Positions 15,998 through 25,723 are shown, counted from the first letter of the stretch. The stretch is DNA of 64,000 bases from Pseudomonas cedrina subsp. cedrina (GCF_001983175.1 NZ_MNPW01000015.1:62001-126000), one strand, 5' to 3'. Notes: generated from the sequence alone by a model not told the origin. Numbers and translations: made by a program.

Positions 15998-18058
15998 ATG
16001 TCCAGGTTTTCTGCTGACACCCGTTTGGGATGTACCCCTGTGCTCGCCGTTTTATGCGGCGTACTCCTGGCGCCACAGGCCAGGGCTGACGCGCATGAAC
16101 TAAGCCCCACCGTGATCACCGCGATCGCCCCCAGCTCGCCGCTGACCGTGGTCACCAACCCCAAGGACCCGCGCCAGCCGGTGCCCGCCAGCGATGGCGG
16201 CGACTACCTCAAGACCATCCCCGGCTTTGCCCTGGTGCGCAATGGCGGCACCAATGGCGACCCGGTGCTGCGCGGCATGTTCGGCTCGCGCCTGAATATC
16301 CTTACCAACGGCAGCATGATGCTCGGCGCCTGCCCCGGGCGCATGGATGCGCCCACCTCGTATATCTCCCCGGAAACCTACGACCAGCTCACCGTGATCA
16401 AAGGCCCGCAAACCGTACTCTGGGGCCCTGGCGCCTCGGCCGGCACCGTCCTGTTCGAGCGCAAGCCGGAACACTTCGGTGAGCTGGGTACGCGGCTCAA
16501 CGCCAGTGTGCTGGCCGGTTCCAACGGGCGCTTCGACAAGGTCATCGATGCCGCCGCCGGCGGGCCGCTGGGCTACGTGCGGGTGATCGGTAACCAGGCG
16601 CATGCAGACGATTACAAGGACGGCAATAACGACACCGTCGCCTCGCGTTACGACAAATGGAATGGCGATGTGGCCGTGGGTTTCACCCCTGACCCCGACA
16701 CCTTGCTGGAACTCACCGCCGGCCGTGGCGACGGCGAAGCGCGCTACGCCGGACGCGGCATGGACGGTTCGCAGTTCCTGCGCGAAAGCCTGGGGCTGCG
16801 CTTTGAAAAATCCAACCTCGGCGAGGTGCTGGACAAGGTCGAGGCCCAGGTCTACTACAACTACGCCGACCATGTGATGGACAACTACAGCCTGCGCACA
16901 CCGTCAGGCACCGGCATGATGGCGGGGCCGATGGCTTCCAACGTCGACCGCCGCACCCTCGGCGCGCGGCTCAAGGCCACCTGGCGCTGGGCCGATGTGC
17001 AACTGATCGGCGGCCTGGATGCGCAGACCAACGAGCACCGCGCCCGCAGCAGCATGGGCATCGACACCTACAAGGATCTGCCGCGCACCAAGGACGCCGA
17101 CTTTCACAACTACGGCGTATTCGGCGAACTCACCTGGTATGCCGCCGAGCGCGACCGCCTGATCAGCGGCGCGCGCCTGGACCGCGCCTCGGCCAAGGAT
17201 TATCGGCAGACCACCGGCTCCGGCATGAGCACCCGCGCCAACCCCACCGCCGACGACACCCGCGCCGAAACCTTGCCGTCGGGCTTCGCGCGCTATGAAC
17301 ACGACCTGGCCGACAGCCCCACTACGCTCTATGCCGGCCTGGGCCATTCGGAACGTTTCCCGGATTACTGGGAATTGTTCTCCCCCAACACCGGCGCGAC
17401 CGGTTCGGTGAATGCCTTCGACGGCGTGAAGCCAGAGAAAACCACCCAACTCGACGTTGGGGCGCAATACAAAGCCGAAGACCTTGAAGCCTGGGCCTCG
17501 GGTTACATCGGCCGGGTGCAGGACTTCATCCTGTTCGACTACCGGCCCGGCATGATGGGCACCACCTCCCAGGCCCGCAACGTCGACGCCCGCATCATGG
17601 GTGGCGAACTGGGCGCGGCGTACAAGCTGACACGCCACTGGAAAGCCGACGCCAGCCTTGCCTATGCCTGGGGCAAGAACAGCAGTGACGGCAAGGCCCT
17701 GCCGCAAATGCCACCGCTGGACGCGCGCCTGGGGCTCACCTACAGCGAAGATGACTGGAGCGCGGGCGCCCTGTGGCGGGTGGTCGCCGCACAACACCGC
17801 ATCGACCCGAACAAGGGCAATGTGGTCGGCAAGGACTACGACAAGAGCGGCGGCTTTGGGGTGTTCTCGCTGAACGCGGCGTATCGAATCAATAAAAACT
17901 TCAAGGTCAGTACCGGTGTCGACAATCTGTTCGGCAAGGCATACGCCGAGCACTTGAACCTGGCCGGCAACGCCGGTTTCGGCTACCCGGCGAGCGACCC
18001 GCAGGCGATCAAGGAGCCTGGGCGGACCCTCTGGACCAAAGTGGACATGAGCTTCTAA
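15998..18058 (+). CDS. oprC: TonB-dependent copper receptor OprC
   Basis: Outer-membrane beta-barrel (686 residues with signal) that imports copper. It has an N-terminal signal, a plug domain with VLRGMFGSRLNILTNG, and the copper site CxxxM at C112-M116 (CPGRM), as described for P. aeruginosa OprC. The barrel ends with a C-terminal aromatic residue (LWTKVDMSF), needed for outer-membrane insertion. Start at 15998 because GGAAG is six bases upstream; an ATG at 15986 in frame has no such site. Downstream of PCuAC/DUF2946 and upstream of a PepSY protein, all fitting copper uptake. Confidence 0.93.
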   Translation: MSRFSADTRLGCTPVLAVLCGVLLAPQARADAHELSPTVITAIAPSSPLTVVTNPKDPRQPVPASDGGDYLKTIPGFALVRNGGTNGDPVLRGMFGSRLNILTNGSMMLGACPGRMDAPTSYISPETYDQLTVIKGPQTVLWGPGASAGTVLFERKPEHFGELGTRLNASVLAGSNGRFDKVIDAAAGGPLGYVRVIGNQAHADDYKDGNNDTVASRYDKWNGDVAVGFTPDPDTLLELTAGRGDGEARYAGRGMDGSQFLRESLGLRFEKSNLGEVLDKVEAQVYYNYADHVMDNYSLRTPSGTGMMAGPMASNVDRRTLGARLKATWRWADVQLIGGLDAQTNEHRARSSMGIDTYKDLPRTKDADFHNYGVFGELTWYAAERDRLISGARLDRASAKDYRQTTGSGMSTRANPTADDTRAETLPSGFARYEHDLADSPTTLYAGLGHSERFPDYWELFSPNTGATGSVNAFDGVKPEKTTQLDVGAQYKAEDLEAWASGYIGRVQDFILFDYRPGMMGTTSQARNVDARIMGGELGAAYKLTRHWKADASLAYAWGKNSSDGKALPQMPPLDARLGLTYSEDDWSAGALWRVVAAQHRIDPNKGNVVGKDYDKSGGFGVFSLNAAYRINKNFKVSTGVDNLFGKAYAEHLNLAGNAGFGYPASDPQAIKEPGRTLWTKVDMSF

Positions 18059-18060
18059 AG

Positions 18061-18126
18061 CTTCGCGAGCAAGCCCGCTCCCCCAGGGAAATGCATTCCA
18101 ACTGTGGGAGCTGGCTTGCCTGCGAT
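18061..18126. repeat. REP pair between oprC and the PepSY gene
   Basis: A full REP (18103-18126) preceded by a degenerate inverse copy (TTCGCGAGCAAGCCCGCTC at 18062-18080). It lies inside the copper operon, downstream of the receptor gene. Confidence 0.75.
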
Positions 18127-18171
18127 AGCGGTGTAACGAACACAAAAAATCAAAGCCTTGCGGAGTCCCAA

Positions 18172-19554
18172 ATGAGCACCCAAAAAATCTCTTTCTACAA
18201 CCTGGCCTGGCGCTGGCACTTCTACGCCGGCCTCTTCGTCGCCCCTTTCATGGTGCTGCTGGCCCTGACCGGAATCATCTACCTGTTCAAACCCCAGCTC
18301 GACCCGCTCATGTACGCTGACCTGCTCACCGTGCCCGCCGCCGAGCACGCCTTGAGCGCCGACGAGCAACTGCAACGCGCCCAGGCCGCTTACCCCCAAG
18401 GCGCGATCAGCAAATACCTGCCCCCCGTCGACGCTACCCACAGCGCGCAATTCGTGATGCAAAACGGCGGCCGCGAAGTGACGGTGTTCGTCGACCCGTA
18501 TCGCGGCACCGTACTCGGCGAACAGGACGCCAAATACAACCTGCAAGCCATCGCCCGCGCGCTGCACGGCGAACTGATGATCGGCACCGTCGGCGACCGC
18601 CTGGTGGAACTGGCCGCCGGCTGGGGCGTGATGCTGGTGGTCTCGGGCCTGTACCTGTGGTGGCCGCGCGGCAAGTCTTCGGCGGGTGTGCTGTGGCCAC
18701 GTTTGAACAGCCGTGGCCGGGTGTTCTGGCGCGACATGCACGCGGTCACCGGCTTTTGGGGCGCTTCGCTCCTTCTGGTGATGCTGCTCAGCGGCATGAC
18801 CTGGACCGGCTTCTGGGGCAAGCAATACGCCGATCTGTGGAACACCTTCCCGGCAGCGATGTGGAACAACGTGCCGCAGTCAGACCAGCAGGCGCGCGTG
18901 CTTAACACCGCGACGCAACAAACCGTGCCCTGGGCCATGGAAAATACACCGATGCCGATGTCCGGCGACCATGCCGAGCACATGAACCATGGCGCCATGC
19001 ACTCAGCCCCGGCCGCGCCCACGGTGCGCCTGCAGCAAGTCGTCGACCTGGCCACCGCGCGCAATGTCGAGCCTGGCTACAGCATTACCTTCCCCACCAC
19101 CGCCCAAGGCGTGTTCACGGTTGCGGTGTTCGCCGACGACCCGCGCAATGACGCCACTCTGCATGTGGACCAGTACACCGGCAAGGTCCTGGCCGATGTG
19201 CGCTGGGAACACTACAACCTCGTCGCCCGCGCCACCGAGAGCGGCGTGATGCTGCACGAGGGCAAGATGTTCGGCTGGCTCAACCAACTGATCGTGCTGG
19301 TGATCTGCCTGATGATCCTGCTCAGCGCGGTCAGCGGCCTGGTGATCTGGTGGAAGCGCCGGCCACAGGGCGGCCTGGGCGTGCCGCCGCTGCGCCATGA
19401 CTTGCCCAAGTGGAAAACCGCGATGCTCATCATGCTGGGGCTGGCGATCCTCTTCCCGTTGGTCGGCGCCTCGTTGATCCTGGTGGGGTTGCTGGATCGC
19501 CTGGTGTTGGCGCGTTTTTTCAACCGGGATGAAATCCCCTCGGGTTCCGCATAA
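18172..19554 (+). CDS. PepSY-associated TM helix protein (putative metal reductase component)
   Basis: A 460-residue inner-membrane protein with four main transmembrane segments (FYAGLFVAPFMVLLALTGIIYL, WGVMLVVSGLYLWW, HAVTGFWGASLLLVMLLSGMTW, LNQLIVLVICLMILLSAVSGLVIWW) and two periplasmic PepSY domains. The membrane histidines (W-R-W-H-F-Y-A-G, ALHGELMIG, RDMHAVTGF, VMLHEGKMFG) could bind haem. A Met/His-rich loop (MPMSGDHAEHMNHGAMH) fits metal handling. Such proteins accompany TonB receptors and are thought to reduce imported metal; here copper by context. GGAG lies seven bases before the ATG. Confidence 0.88.
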   Translation: MSTQKISFYNLAWRWHFYAGLFVAPFMVLLALTGIIYLFKPQLDPLMYADLLTVPAAEHALSADEQLQRAQAAYPQGAISKYLPPVDATHSAQFVMQNGGREVTVFVDPYRGTVLGEQDAKYNLQAIARALHGELMIGTVGDRLVELAAGWGVMLVVSGLYLWWPRGKSSAGVLWPRLNSRGRVFWRDMHAVTGFWGASLLLVMLLSGMTWTGFWGKQYADLWNTFPAAMWNNVPQSDQQARVLNTATQQTVPWAMENTPMPMSGDHAEHMNHGAMHSAPAAPTVRLQQVVDLATARNVEPGYSITFPTTAQGVFTVAVFADDPRNDATLHVDQYTGKVLADVRWEHYNLVARATESGVMLHEGKMFGWLNQLIVLVICLMILLSAVSGLVIWWKRRPQGGLGVPPLRHDLPKWKTAMLIMLGLAILFPLVGASLILVGLLDRLVLARFFNRDEIPSGSA

Positions 19555-19575
19555 AGGGATTAAAGCTCATCCCTT
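19554..19575. terminator. Inverted repeat across two converging stop codons
   Basis: A 7-bp perfect inverted repeat AAGGGAT/ATCCCTT with an eight-base loop covers the gap between the PepSY gene and the converging giant gene. It is correctly placed for a bidirectional terminator, but has no T-runs. Confidence 0.3.
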
Positions 19576-22500
19576 ACGGGCCTTTGAGTGGATGCATCCG
19601 GCAGTTTCAGATCGGGGGCAAGGCGGGTGCGCGCGGTCCAGAACTCGCCGCTGCGGATCACGCGCAACTCGCCGATGCGCGCCAGCTCCGAGATCACTCC
19701 GGACGGCGCGGGGGCGAACGCGGTATAGCCGCTGCCCTCCAGCCATTTGCCGGTGGTCGCCAGCAGGTTGTATTCGTCGCGGCTGAAGCTTGGCGTGTAG
19801 GCGAGCAAGGCACCGTCGCGGGCGGTCAGGTAAAAGCCGCTGATATGTAGCCCCTGTTGCTTCAAGGTGTGCAGGTAAAAGCCCAGTTCGCGCCACGACA
19901 CAAAATTGACCTGGTACGAGCGCTCTGCGCCCAACTGCGGCTGATCCAACCCGGCATGAAAGATCAAATGCGCAGCGCTAACCCGATAACCCTGCGGCCA
20001 TTGCGGGTGCACGCCGACCAGCGCTGCCGGAAACAGGCGCGCCGCAGTGACAGAAGGAAACCCCTCGTCCGCTTCCGCCAGCGTAGGGATATGGTTGTCG
20101 CTGCCGCCGACGTTCTCCAGCAATGCACTGATCGCTTGCTGGCCCTCAAAGCGCCCGGCGCGACGGTGGATATATTCTGCCGCATCATCGCGGTGCGCGT
20201 GGATCGGCCCCTGCGCCCAACGGTTTTCGCGGGCCGGTGGCACGCCCCGCGAACTCCCCGGCTGCCACTGCGCATCCACTATGCCGACGCCCGGCCAATT
20301 GTCGCTGGGCACCAGGATACGCAGGTCGCCGGCGGCGGCAATGCGCCGAATATAAGCGCGTGGCGTCAGCGAGCGAAGCTTCAACAAAACCTGGTCGTTC
20401 TGCCGGAATAGAATCCCGTTACGCACCGTGAACTTCAACAACGCGCCATCGGCACATGACAAGTACAGGGGCAACGCCGCCCGCTTGGTCGTGGCGCTGA
20501 CCTGGTAAGTGGCGGCCTGAAGCGTCACGGGCGAGATCAGCCCACGGTAGATCTCGTCGCCACTGAGAAAACGCCCGCCGGGGTGAAAATCTTCGATGTA
20601 CGCCCCACAGAGGTACATTGCGCCCAATTCATAGCGGTGCGGGTATCCGGCATCCGAAAACACACGACGATGGGCCAGGCCCGAGCCGTCGTCGGTGACC
20701 GGCAGCGTGGCGACAAACTGCTCCTTGCCCATGGCCTGCAACACATAGCCGAACTGCAACTCACTGCGCGCGCCGGCCATTTCATGCGCATAACGCGCCG
20801 CGTCATCCGCGCTCGCGTGCACCGGGCTGCACGCCGGGTCCTGGCGGGCCTGCACGTAGTTGCCGGTGCCACGGGCCGGCGCGGCAAAAGCGCGCCAGGC
20901 GCCAACCGGACCGTCTTCGCCCCACAGCGCACTGCTCTGCACCACCTGCAACTCGAAGGTGCGGGCCACGCGATTGACATATTCGCCGGGCGTGAGCTGC
21001 CCGTTGCGAATCCGTTGCTCCAGCGCCCCGCGCAACCAACTATGAGGGTTATGCGGGCGGGCAATCAGGTCAGCCTCGGTGATTTCCGGGTATTTCAATT
21101 CGGGTCGCGAACGCAAGCGAATCACCGCACCCTCCGGCGCCAGCAGATAGTGGTAGCGGCGCACCGGATCGCCCAGCAATGCCTGGGCCAGCAGCCGCGT
21201 GGAAAACATGTTGCTGTAGACTGCCGATTCAGCAGGCGACAGCACGAACGGCCAGTGCCTTGCAGGCCTTGAGTGATAGCTGGCGACCACCACCGTGCGC
21301 GGCGGGTACAGCCCCCGAGCGACCAGTTCATCGGGAAAGATCCATTTCACGTCGAACACTTCGTCAAGCAGACGCGCCGGCTCCGTGGCGACAAACCACC
21401 CATCATCACGCCGCAGAATAAGACCGCCGTAGGCCGTGTCCAGGTTGAGGGCAACGCGACGGCGCACATAACGGGCGGCATCGTCCATGGATAAAAACGT
21501 TGGGCTCAGTCGCCGCCGCAGCAGGTTCGCATAGGGGTTCCACAGCGCCTCTACCGAGCCTGAACGCGCCCAGCAGTGGCTCGTGCGGATCACCCGCAAA
21601 CTGCCCGAAGTCGCGACCTGTCGCACCACGGTCACCACGTCGGTGGTGCCCCTATCGAGTTTGGCCTGCAGTACCGTAGCATCGTCGCCGTCGCTGAGGG
21701 TTTCGAACAACGCGCTCGTCGACGGCGACTGGTAACACAACAGCGCCCCGTCTGGCGGCGCGATATAGATCGGCGCGCCTACCGACGGCCTGGAGGCGTT
21801 GGCACGCGCCTGGGTAATCGCGTCGCCGAGGTCCTTGAGTTCGATAAAAAACCGCTGCAGCCAGTGCGCCGCACCATTGCCCGCCAACGGCCGGGCGTAA
21901 TACAACGCATGACAACCAAAACCCTCTGGCAGGTGCTCGCCATACAGGCTGGCAAGCGACAGCAGGGCTGCCTTGCGATTGACCGGGATCAGTTGACTGG
22001 CGACGTACTCCTCGCGCGATTCATGTTTGAGAATGAAGCCAAAGTAGACATCGACGTAATGCTCCCCGTGGTTGTGCAGTTCGCAGCGCTGCACATCGTC
22101 GGCGGCGGCATCGGCGCTGTACAGGACCGGCCCGTGATTGACCGACTCCGGCCGCTGAAACTCCAGCACGCGCACGCCTGGCCCCCAATTGAGTTCAACG
22201 AAACCGGCCGGTCCCCACAGCGCGTTGCCGATAACAATGCGCAACGTGCCGCACTCGGCCAGGGTCCTGACCCTATCGGCGGCGGTTCGGGTGCCCTGCG
22301 CAAGTCTCTTGGCAATCGCGCTGTCGGCACCCGTCGCATCGGCCTGCCATAACTGCCGCCACTCACTTGTGGTGGTGGAAGGCGCCAGGGCGATCAAGCT
22401 GTCATCGGCGCCGGAAAGGTACCCCGCACACTCGGCGGTCAGCAGGTCGGCGACATCAAGGTCGTGGAACGTTTGCCCGTAAAGCTCGACGTCGGCCCGC

Positions 22501-24167
22501 GTCCATTTGTAGCGTGCAGCCTGGGCCGGATCGCTCAGGGACAATGCCCGGCGCGAGCCATACAGGCCATGCAAGCGATGCCCCGGGGTGAGGATGATGG
22601 GTTTTTTCTGGCGATCCAGCGGGTACAGCTCGGCGAACGCAAACGCAAACGGCCTCGGCCCGGTGGCCACCGGGGCGGTGATCACGAAATACCCGTCGCG
22701 GCGCTTGAGGATCAGCCCACCCATTTCCTGCTCGCGCAACGGGCCGATTTGCTGATGGGCGTAACGGGCCGCGTCGTCGGCCGTTAAAAACGCCGCGCTC
22801 AAGGAAGGCAAGGTTGTCTTCGAATAAGGCAACCAGTGTTCATCGACGACCCCGGGCCGGTCCCACAGTGCGCTGGTTTTCTCTACGCTCAGCTCGCCAG
22901 CGGCGGCTACCAGCCCGACAAAGCCACGCGTCAACAACGAACCGTTGTGCAGCGCGGCCTGGATGCCGTTGTCGCCAACCGTGCCGTCTTCGTGCTCGAT
23001 AAGCAGCTGCGACTCCAGCGCCGAGCCGGAAAACCGGTAGCGCAGCATGGCTTCGTCGCGCATGCGGATATACAACGAAACGCCCAGGGTCGACTGGGGC
23101 CCAAGGCTATATTGGCGAAACTGCGCGATGTGTTGTGCCAGCTCCAGTGGGCTGATGAAGTTTTTGTACAGCCACGCTTCGAACTGGGGATAGTTGCCCG
23201 GCAACGGCCGCGAATGCACGTAGATGCCGTACAGGTGATAGCCCACCGGCAGCGCCGGCAAGACGTCGGTCAGCCCTTTGACCTGCTCGGGCTCCATCGC
23301 GACATAGTGGTCCAGCGTATCGGACTGCAGGATCAGCACCCGCTGGCGCACCGTGGGTTTACGCTGGATTCGCGACCATGCCAGCGACAGCGCCCCTTCG
23401 ACGTCCGCGGACAGTGGCCAGGGTTGGTACGGCACCCAATTGGCGGGCACCGGCCCCAGCGAACCGCCCCAATAGGGGCTGGAGGCCAGGAAAGTCAGTT
23501 GCCCGACCGAGGCCAGTTTTTTATAGACGCCTTCCAGCGTGCCGTCATGGGCATGGGGCGACTCGAAACTGCCCGACGTTTGCAGCCAACGCACATAGTT
23601 GATCGCTGCGGAGGATTCCTCGAACTGGAATTTGAGCAACGTGCCCAGCGGCCCGGACAAATACGCGAACTTGAATTCATGCCGGTGCTGATGATTGAAG
23701 ATGACGTCCGGCACGGAATAGAAATCCTGAAACGCCGTGATCTGGTGCGCGCTCCATCTGGGGTTCAAGCGTGCGACATTCTCAGTGGTATTGGGATGCA
23801 CGTGCCAACTGGCGACAATCTCGAACCCCTCAGGGTTCTGGTAGGCATCGGTGACCGGATCATGTTCGAGCAGCATGTCCCAGCCGAACACCGTGGGGCG
23901 GTCCGGTCTCGGTTCGCTGCCCACGTAGCGACCGTCGGACAGGCGTCGCAGGATGACGCTGCCGTATTCAACTTGCAGGTTAAGGCCCACCCGGCCATGG
24001 ACGTAGAGGGCCACCTCGTCGGCGCTGGCGAAGGCCGGTGTCAGTTTGCCTAGCTTGGCGTGACCACGCAGCACGGCGCGTCTGTTACGGTTTGACGGAT
24101 CTTCCACTGGGTACACCCCATAAACATGATTCGATGAAACAGGCTCGCTCGAAGGCAGGCGCTGCAT
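19560..24167 (-). CDS. Giant protein of seven tandem DUF4329-like modules
   Basis: A 1535-residue protein made of seven diverged modules of about 210-225 residues, starting near residues 43, 252, 459, 679, 892, 1117 and 1326. The most regular ones open with x-S-x-D-D-A-A-R-Y-x-H (LTADDAARYAH, LSMDDAARYV, ASADDAARYAH, HRDDAAEYIH), continue with GGLILKRRDGYFV-type strands and end with GELRVIRS...W. Module 1 keeps SWHVHPN, reminiscent of the metal-binding HxH of JAB/MPN peptidases; the others are degenerate (YHSRP, YVHSRP, YYARP). No signal peptide is visible. ATG at 24167 is the likely start. DUF4329 domains are known from RHS-type toxins; the role here is unknown. Confidence 0.75.
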   Translation of the reverse strand: MQRLPSSEPVSSNHVYGVYPVEDPSNRNRRAVLRGHAKLGKLTPAFASADEVALYVHGRVGLNLQVEYGSVILRRLSDGRYVGSEPRPDRPTVFGWDMLLEHDPVTDAYQNPEGFEIVASWHVHPNTTENVARLNPRWSAHQITAFQDFYSVPDVIFNHQHRHEFKFAYLSGPLGTLLKFQFEESSAAINYVRWLQTSGSFESPHAHDGTLEGVYKKLASVGQLTFLASSPYWGGSLGPVPANWVPYQPWPLSADVEGALSLAWSRIQRKPTVRQRVLILQSDTLDHYVAMEPEQVKGLTDVLPALPVGYHLYGIYVHSRPLPGNYPQFEAWLYKNFISPLELAQHIAQFRQYSLGPQSTLGVSLYIRMRDEAMLRYRFSGSALESQLLIEHEDGTVGDNGIQAALHNGSLLTRGFVGLVAAAGELSVEKTSALWDRPGVVDEHWLPYSKTTLPSLSAAFLTADDAARYAHQQIGPLREQEMGGLILKRRDGYFVITAPVATGPRPFAFAFAELYPLDRQKKPIILTPGHRLHGLYGSRRALSLSDPAQAARYKWTRADVELYGQTFHDLDVADLLTAECAGYLSGADDSLIALAPSTTTSEWRQLWQADATGADSAIAKRLAQGTRTAADRVRTLAECGTLRIVIGNALWGPAGFVELNWGPGVRVLEFQRPESVNHGPVLYSADAAADDVQRCELHNHGEHYVDVYFGFILKHESREEYVASQLIPVNRKAALLSLASLYGEHLPEGFGCHALYYARPLAGNGAAHWLQRFFIELKDLGDAITQARANASRPSVGAPIYIAPPDGALLCYQSPSTSALFETLSDGDDATVLQAKLDRGTTDVVTVVRQVATSGSLRVIRTSHCWARSGSVEALWNPYANLLRRRLSPTFLSMDDAARYVRRRVALNLDTAYGGLILRRDDGWFVATEPARLLDEVFDVKWIFPDELVARGLYPPRTVVVASYHSRPARHWPFVLSPAESAVYSNMFSTRLLAQALLGDPVRRYHYLLAPEGAVIRLRSRPELKYPEITEADLIARPHNPHSWLRGALEQRIRNGQLTPGEYVNRVARTFELQVVQSSALWGEDGPVGAWRAFAAPARGTGNYVQARQDPACSPVHASADDAARYAHEMAGARSELQFGYVLQAMGKEQFVATLPVTDDGSGLAHRRVFSDAGYPHRYELGAMYLCGAYIEDFHPGGRFLSGDEIYRGLISPVTLQAATYQVSATTKRAALPLYLSCADGALLKFTVRNGILFRQNDQVLLKLRSLTPRAYIRRIAAAGDLRILVPSDNWPGVGIVDAQWQPGSSRGVPPARENRWAQGPIHAHRDDAAEYIHRRAGRFEGQQAISALLENVGGSDNHIPTLAEADEGFPSVTAARLFPAALVGVHPQWPQGYRVSAAHLIFHAGLDQPQLGAERSYQVNFVSWRELGFYLHTLKQQGLHISGFYLTARDGALLAYTPSFSRDEYNLLATTGKWLEGSGYTAFAPAPSGVISELARIGELRVIRSGEFWTARTRLAPDLKLPDASTQRPVRDEL

Positions 24168-24263
24168 GTGCTCACAGGGTGGGAGCGACGACACCGAAAC
24201 AGGTGCTACATAAATCAGACCGGCACCACAACGGCACATTGCCGTGCCCAAGCCCGGTCCGGG

Positions 24264-24280
24264 AGCGCCACAATGGTGCA
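24264..24280 (+). promoter_or_regulatory. NtrC-like site upstream of urtA
   Basis: AGCGCC-ACAAT-GGTGCA matches the NtrC consensus TGCACC-N5-GGTGCA at ten of twelve half-site positions. Its centre is about 87 bases upstream of the start point predicted from the sigma-54 promoter, within the range for an enhancer. Confidence 0.5.
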
Positions 24281-24332
24281 GCCCCGGCACTGCACGCGCC
24301 TTGCAGCCCCCAGCCTTCAGGCTTTGTCGACT

Positions 24333-24349
24333 TAGGCACAGCCCTTGCT
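24333..24349 (+). promoter_or_regulatory. Sigma-54 (RpoN) promoter of urtA
   Basis: TAGGCACAGCCCTTGCT fits the TGGCACG-N4-TTGC consensus with the invariant GG (24335-24336) and GC (24347-24348) exactly ten bases apart. Transcription would start near 24359, giving a 50-base leader before urtA. Sigma-54 control agrees with nitrogen regulation of urea uptake. Confidence 0.78.
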
Positions 24350-24409
24350 ATCTCCTGAGCAATGCCCCTTATCAGCCATCCAAAAAAAATCGGTCACGGA
24401 GATCGCACC

Positions 24410-25675
24410 ATGCAGCGTCGCAGCTTGATCAAGGCTTTCACACTCACGGCCAGCATTGCCGCCATGGGCCTGACCTGGACCGTACAGGCCGCCGAGACCA
24501 TCAAGGTCGGCATCCTGCACTCATTGTCCGGGACCATGGCCATCTCCGAGACGTCGCTTAAAGACATGGCGCTGATGACCATCGACGAGATCAACGCCAA
24601 GGGCGGGGTGAACGGCAAGATGCTCGAGCCGGTAGTGGTGGACCCGGCGTCGAACTGGCCGTTGTTCGCTGAAAAAGGCCGGCAACTGCTGACCCAGGAC
24701 AAGGTGGCCGTGGTGTTCGGCTGCTGGACCTCGGTGTCGCGTAAATCGGTGCTGCCGGTGTTCGAAGAACTCAATGGCCTGTTGTTCTACCCGGTGCAGT
24801 ACGAAGGCGAAGAGATGTCGCCGAACGTGTTCTATACCGGTGCGGCGCCGAACCAGCAGGCGATCCCGGCGGTGGAATACCTGATGAGCGAAGAAGGCGG
24901 CGGCGCCAAGCGCTACTTCCTGCTGGGCACCGACTACGTGTACCCGCGCACCACCAACAAGATCCTGCGCTCGTTCCTGCATTCCAAAGGCGTGGCGGAC
25001 AAAGACATCGAAGAGGTCTACACCCCGTTCGGCCATGCCGATTACCAGACCATCGTCGCCAACATCAAGAAATTCTCGGCCGGCGGCAAGACCGCGGTGA
25101 TCTCCACCGTGAACGGCGACTCCAACGTGCCGTTCTACAAAGAGCTGGCCAACCAGGGCCTGAAAGCCACCGACGTACCGGTGGTGGCGTTCTCGGTGGG
25201 TGAAGAAGAACTGCGCGGCATCGACACCAAGCCGCTGGTGGGCAACCTCGCCGCCTGGAACTACTTCCAGTCGGTGGAGAACCCGGTGAACAAGAAATTC
25301 GTCGCCGATTGGAAAGCCTACGCCAAGAAGCACAACCTGCCGGGCGCGGACAAAGCCGTGACCAACGACCCGATGGAAGCCACCTACGTGGGCATCCATA
25401 TGTGGGCGCAGGCCGCCGAGAAAGCCAAGTCCACCGACGTCGACAAAGTGCGTGAAGCCTTGGCCGGGCAAACCTTCGATGCGCCGTCGGGTTTCACCCT
25501 GACCATGGACAAGACCAACCACCACCTGCACAAACCCGTGATGATCGGCGAGATCCAGGCCGATGGGCAGTTCTCGGTGGTATGGCAGACCCAGGAGCCG
25601 ATCCGCGCCCAGCCGTGGAGCCCGTACATTCCTGGCAATGACAAAAAGCCGGACCATGCCGTGAAAAGCAACTAA
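24410..25675 (+). CDS. urtA: Urea ABC transporter, substrate-binding protein
   Basis: Periplasmic urea-binding protein (421 residues) that delivers urea to UrtBC. The N-terminus MQRRSLIKAFTLTASIAAMG has a twin-arginine, so export may be by Tat; cleavage after VQAAE is likely. The mature part begins TIKVGILHSLSGTMAISE and contains VVFGCWTSVSRKSVLPVFEE and LFYPVQYEGEE, the UrtA family signatures that separate it from LivK-type amino acid binders. GGAG is nine bases upstream of the ATG. A REP pair separates it from urtB, as seen in other operons where the binding protein is made in excess. Confidence 0.96.
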   Translation: MQRRSLIKAFTLTASIAAMGLTWTVQAAETIKVGILHSLSGTMAISETSLKDMALMTIDEINAKGGVNGKMLEPVVVDPASNWPLFAEKGRQLLTQDKVAVVFGCWTSVSRKSVLPVFEELNGLLFYPVQYEGEEMSPNVFYTGAAPNQQAIPAVEYLMSEEGGGAKRYFLLGTDYVYPRTTNKILRSFLHSKGVADKDIEEVYTPFGHADYQTIVANIKKFSAGGKTAVISTVNGDSNVPFYKELANQGLKATDVPVVAFSVGEEELRGIDTKPLVGNLAAWNYFQSVENPVNKKFVADWKAYAKKHNLPGADKAVTNDPMEATYVGIHMWAQAAEKAKSTDVDKVREALAGQTFDAPSGFTLTMDKTNHHLHKPVMIGEIQADGQFSVVWQTQEPIRAQPWSPYIPGNDKKPDHAVKSN

Positions 25676-25723
25676 GCCAAGGGGTGTTGGCACAGGCTGA
25701 ACACCTGAAGCCAACACAAACCC

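Noticed and set aside
24282..24300. Second sigma-54-like sequence (CCGGCACTGCACGCGCC) upstream of urtA
   Set aside because: GG and GC can be spaced ten bases apart, but the -12 element lacks TTGC; the match at 24333-24349 is much better.
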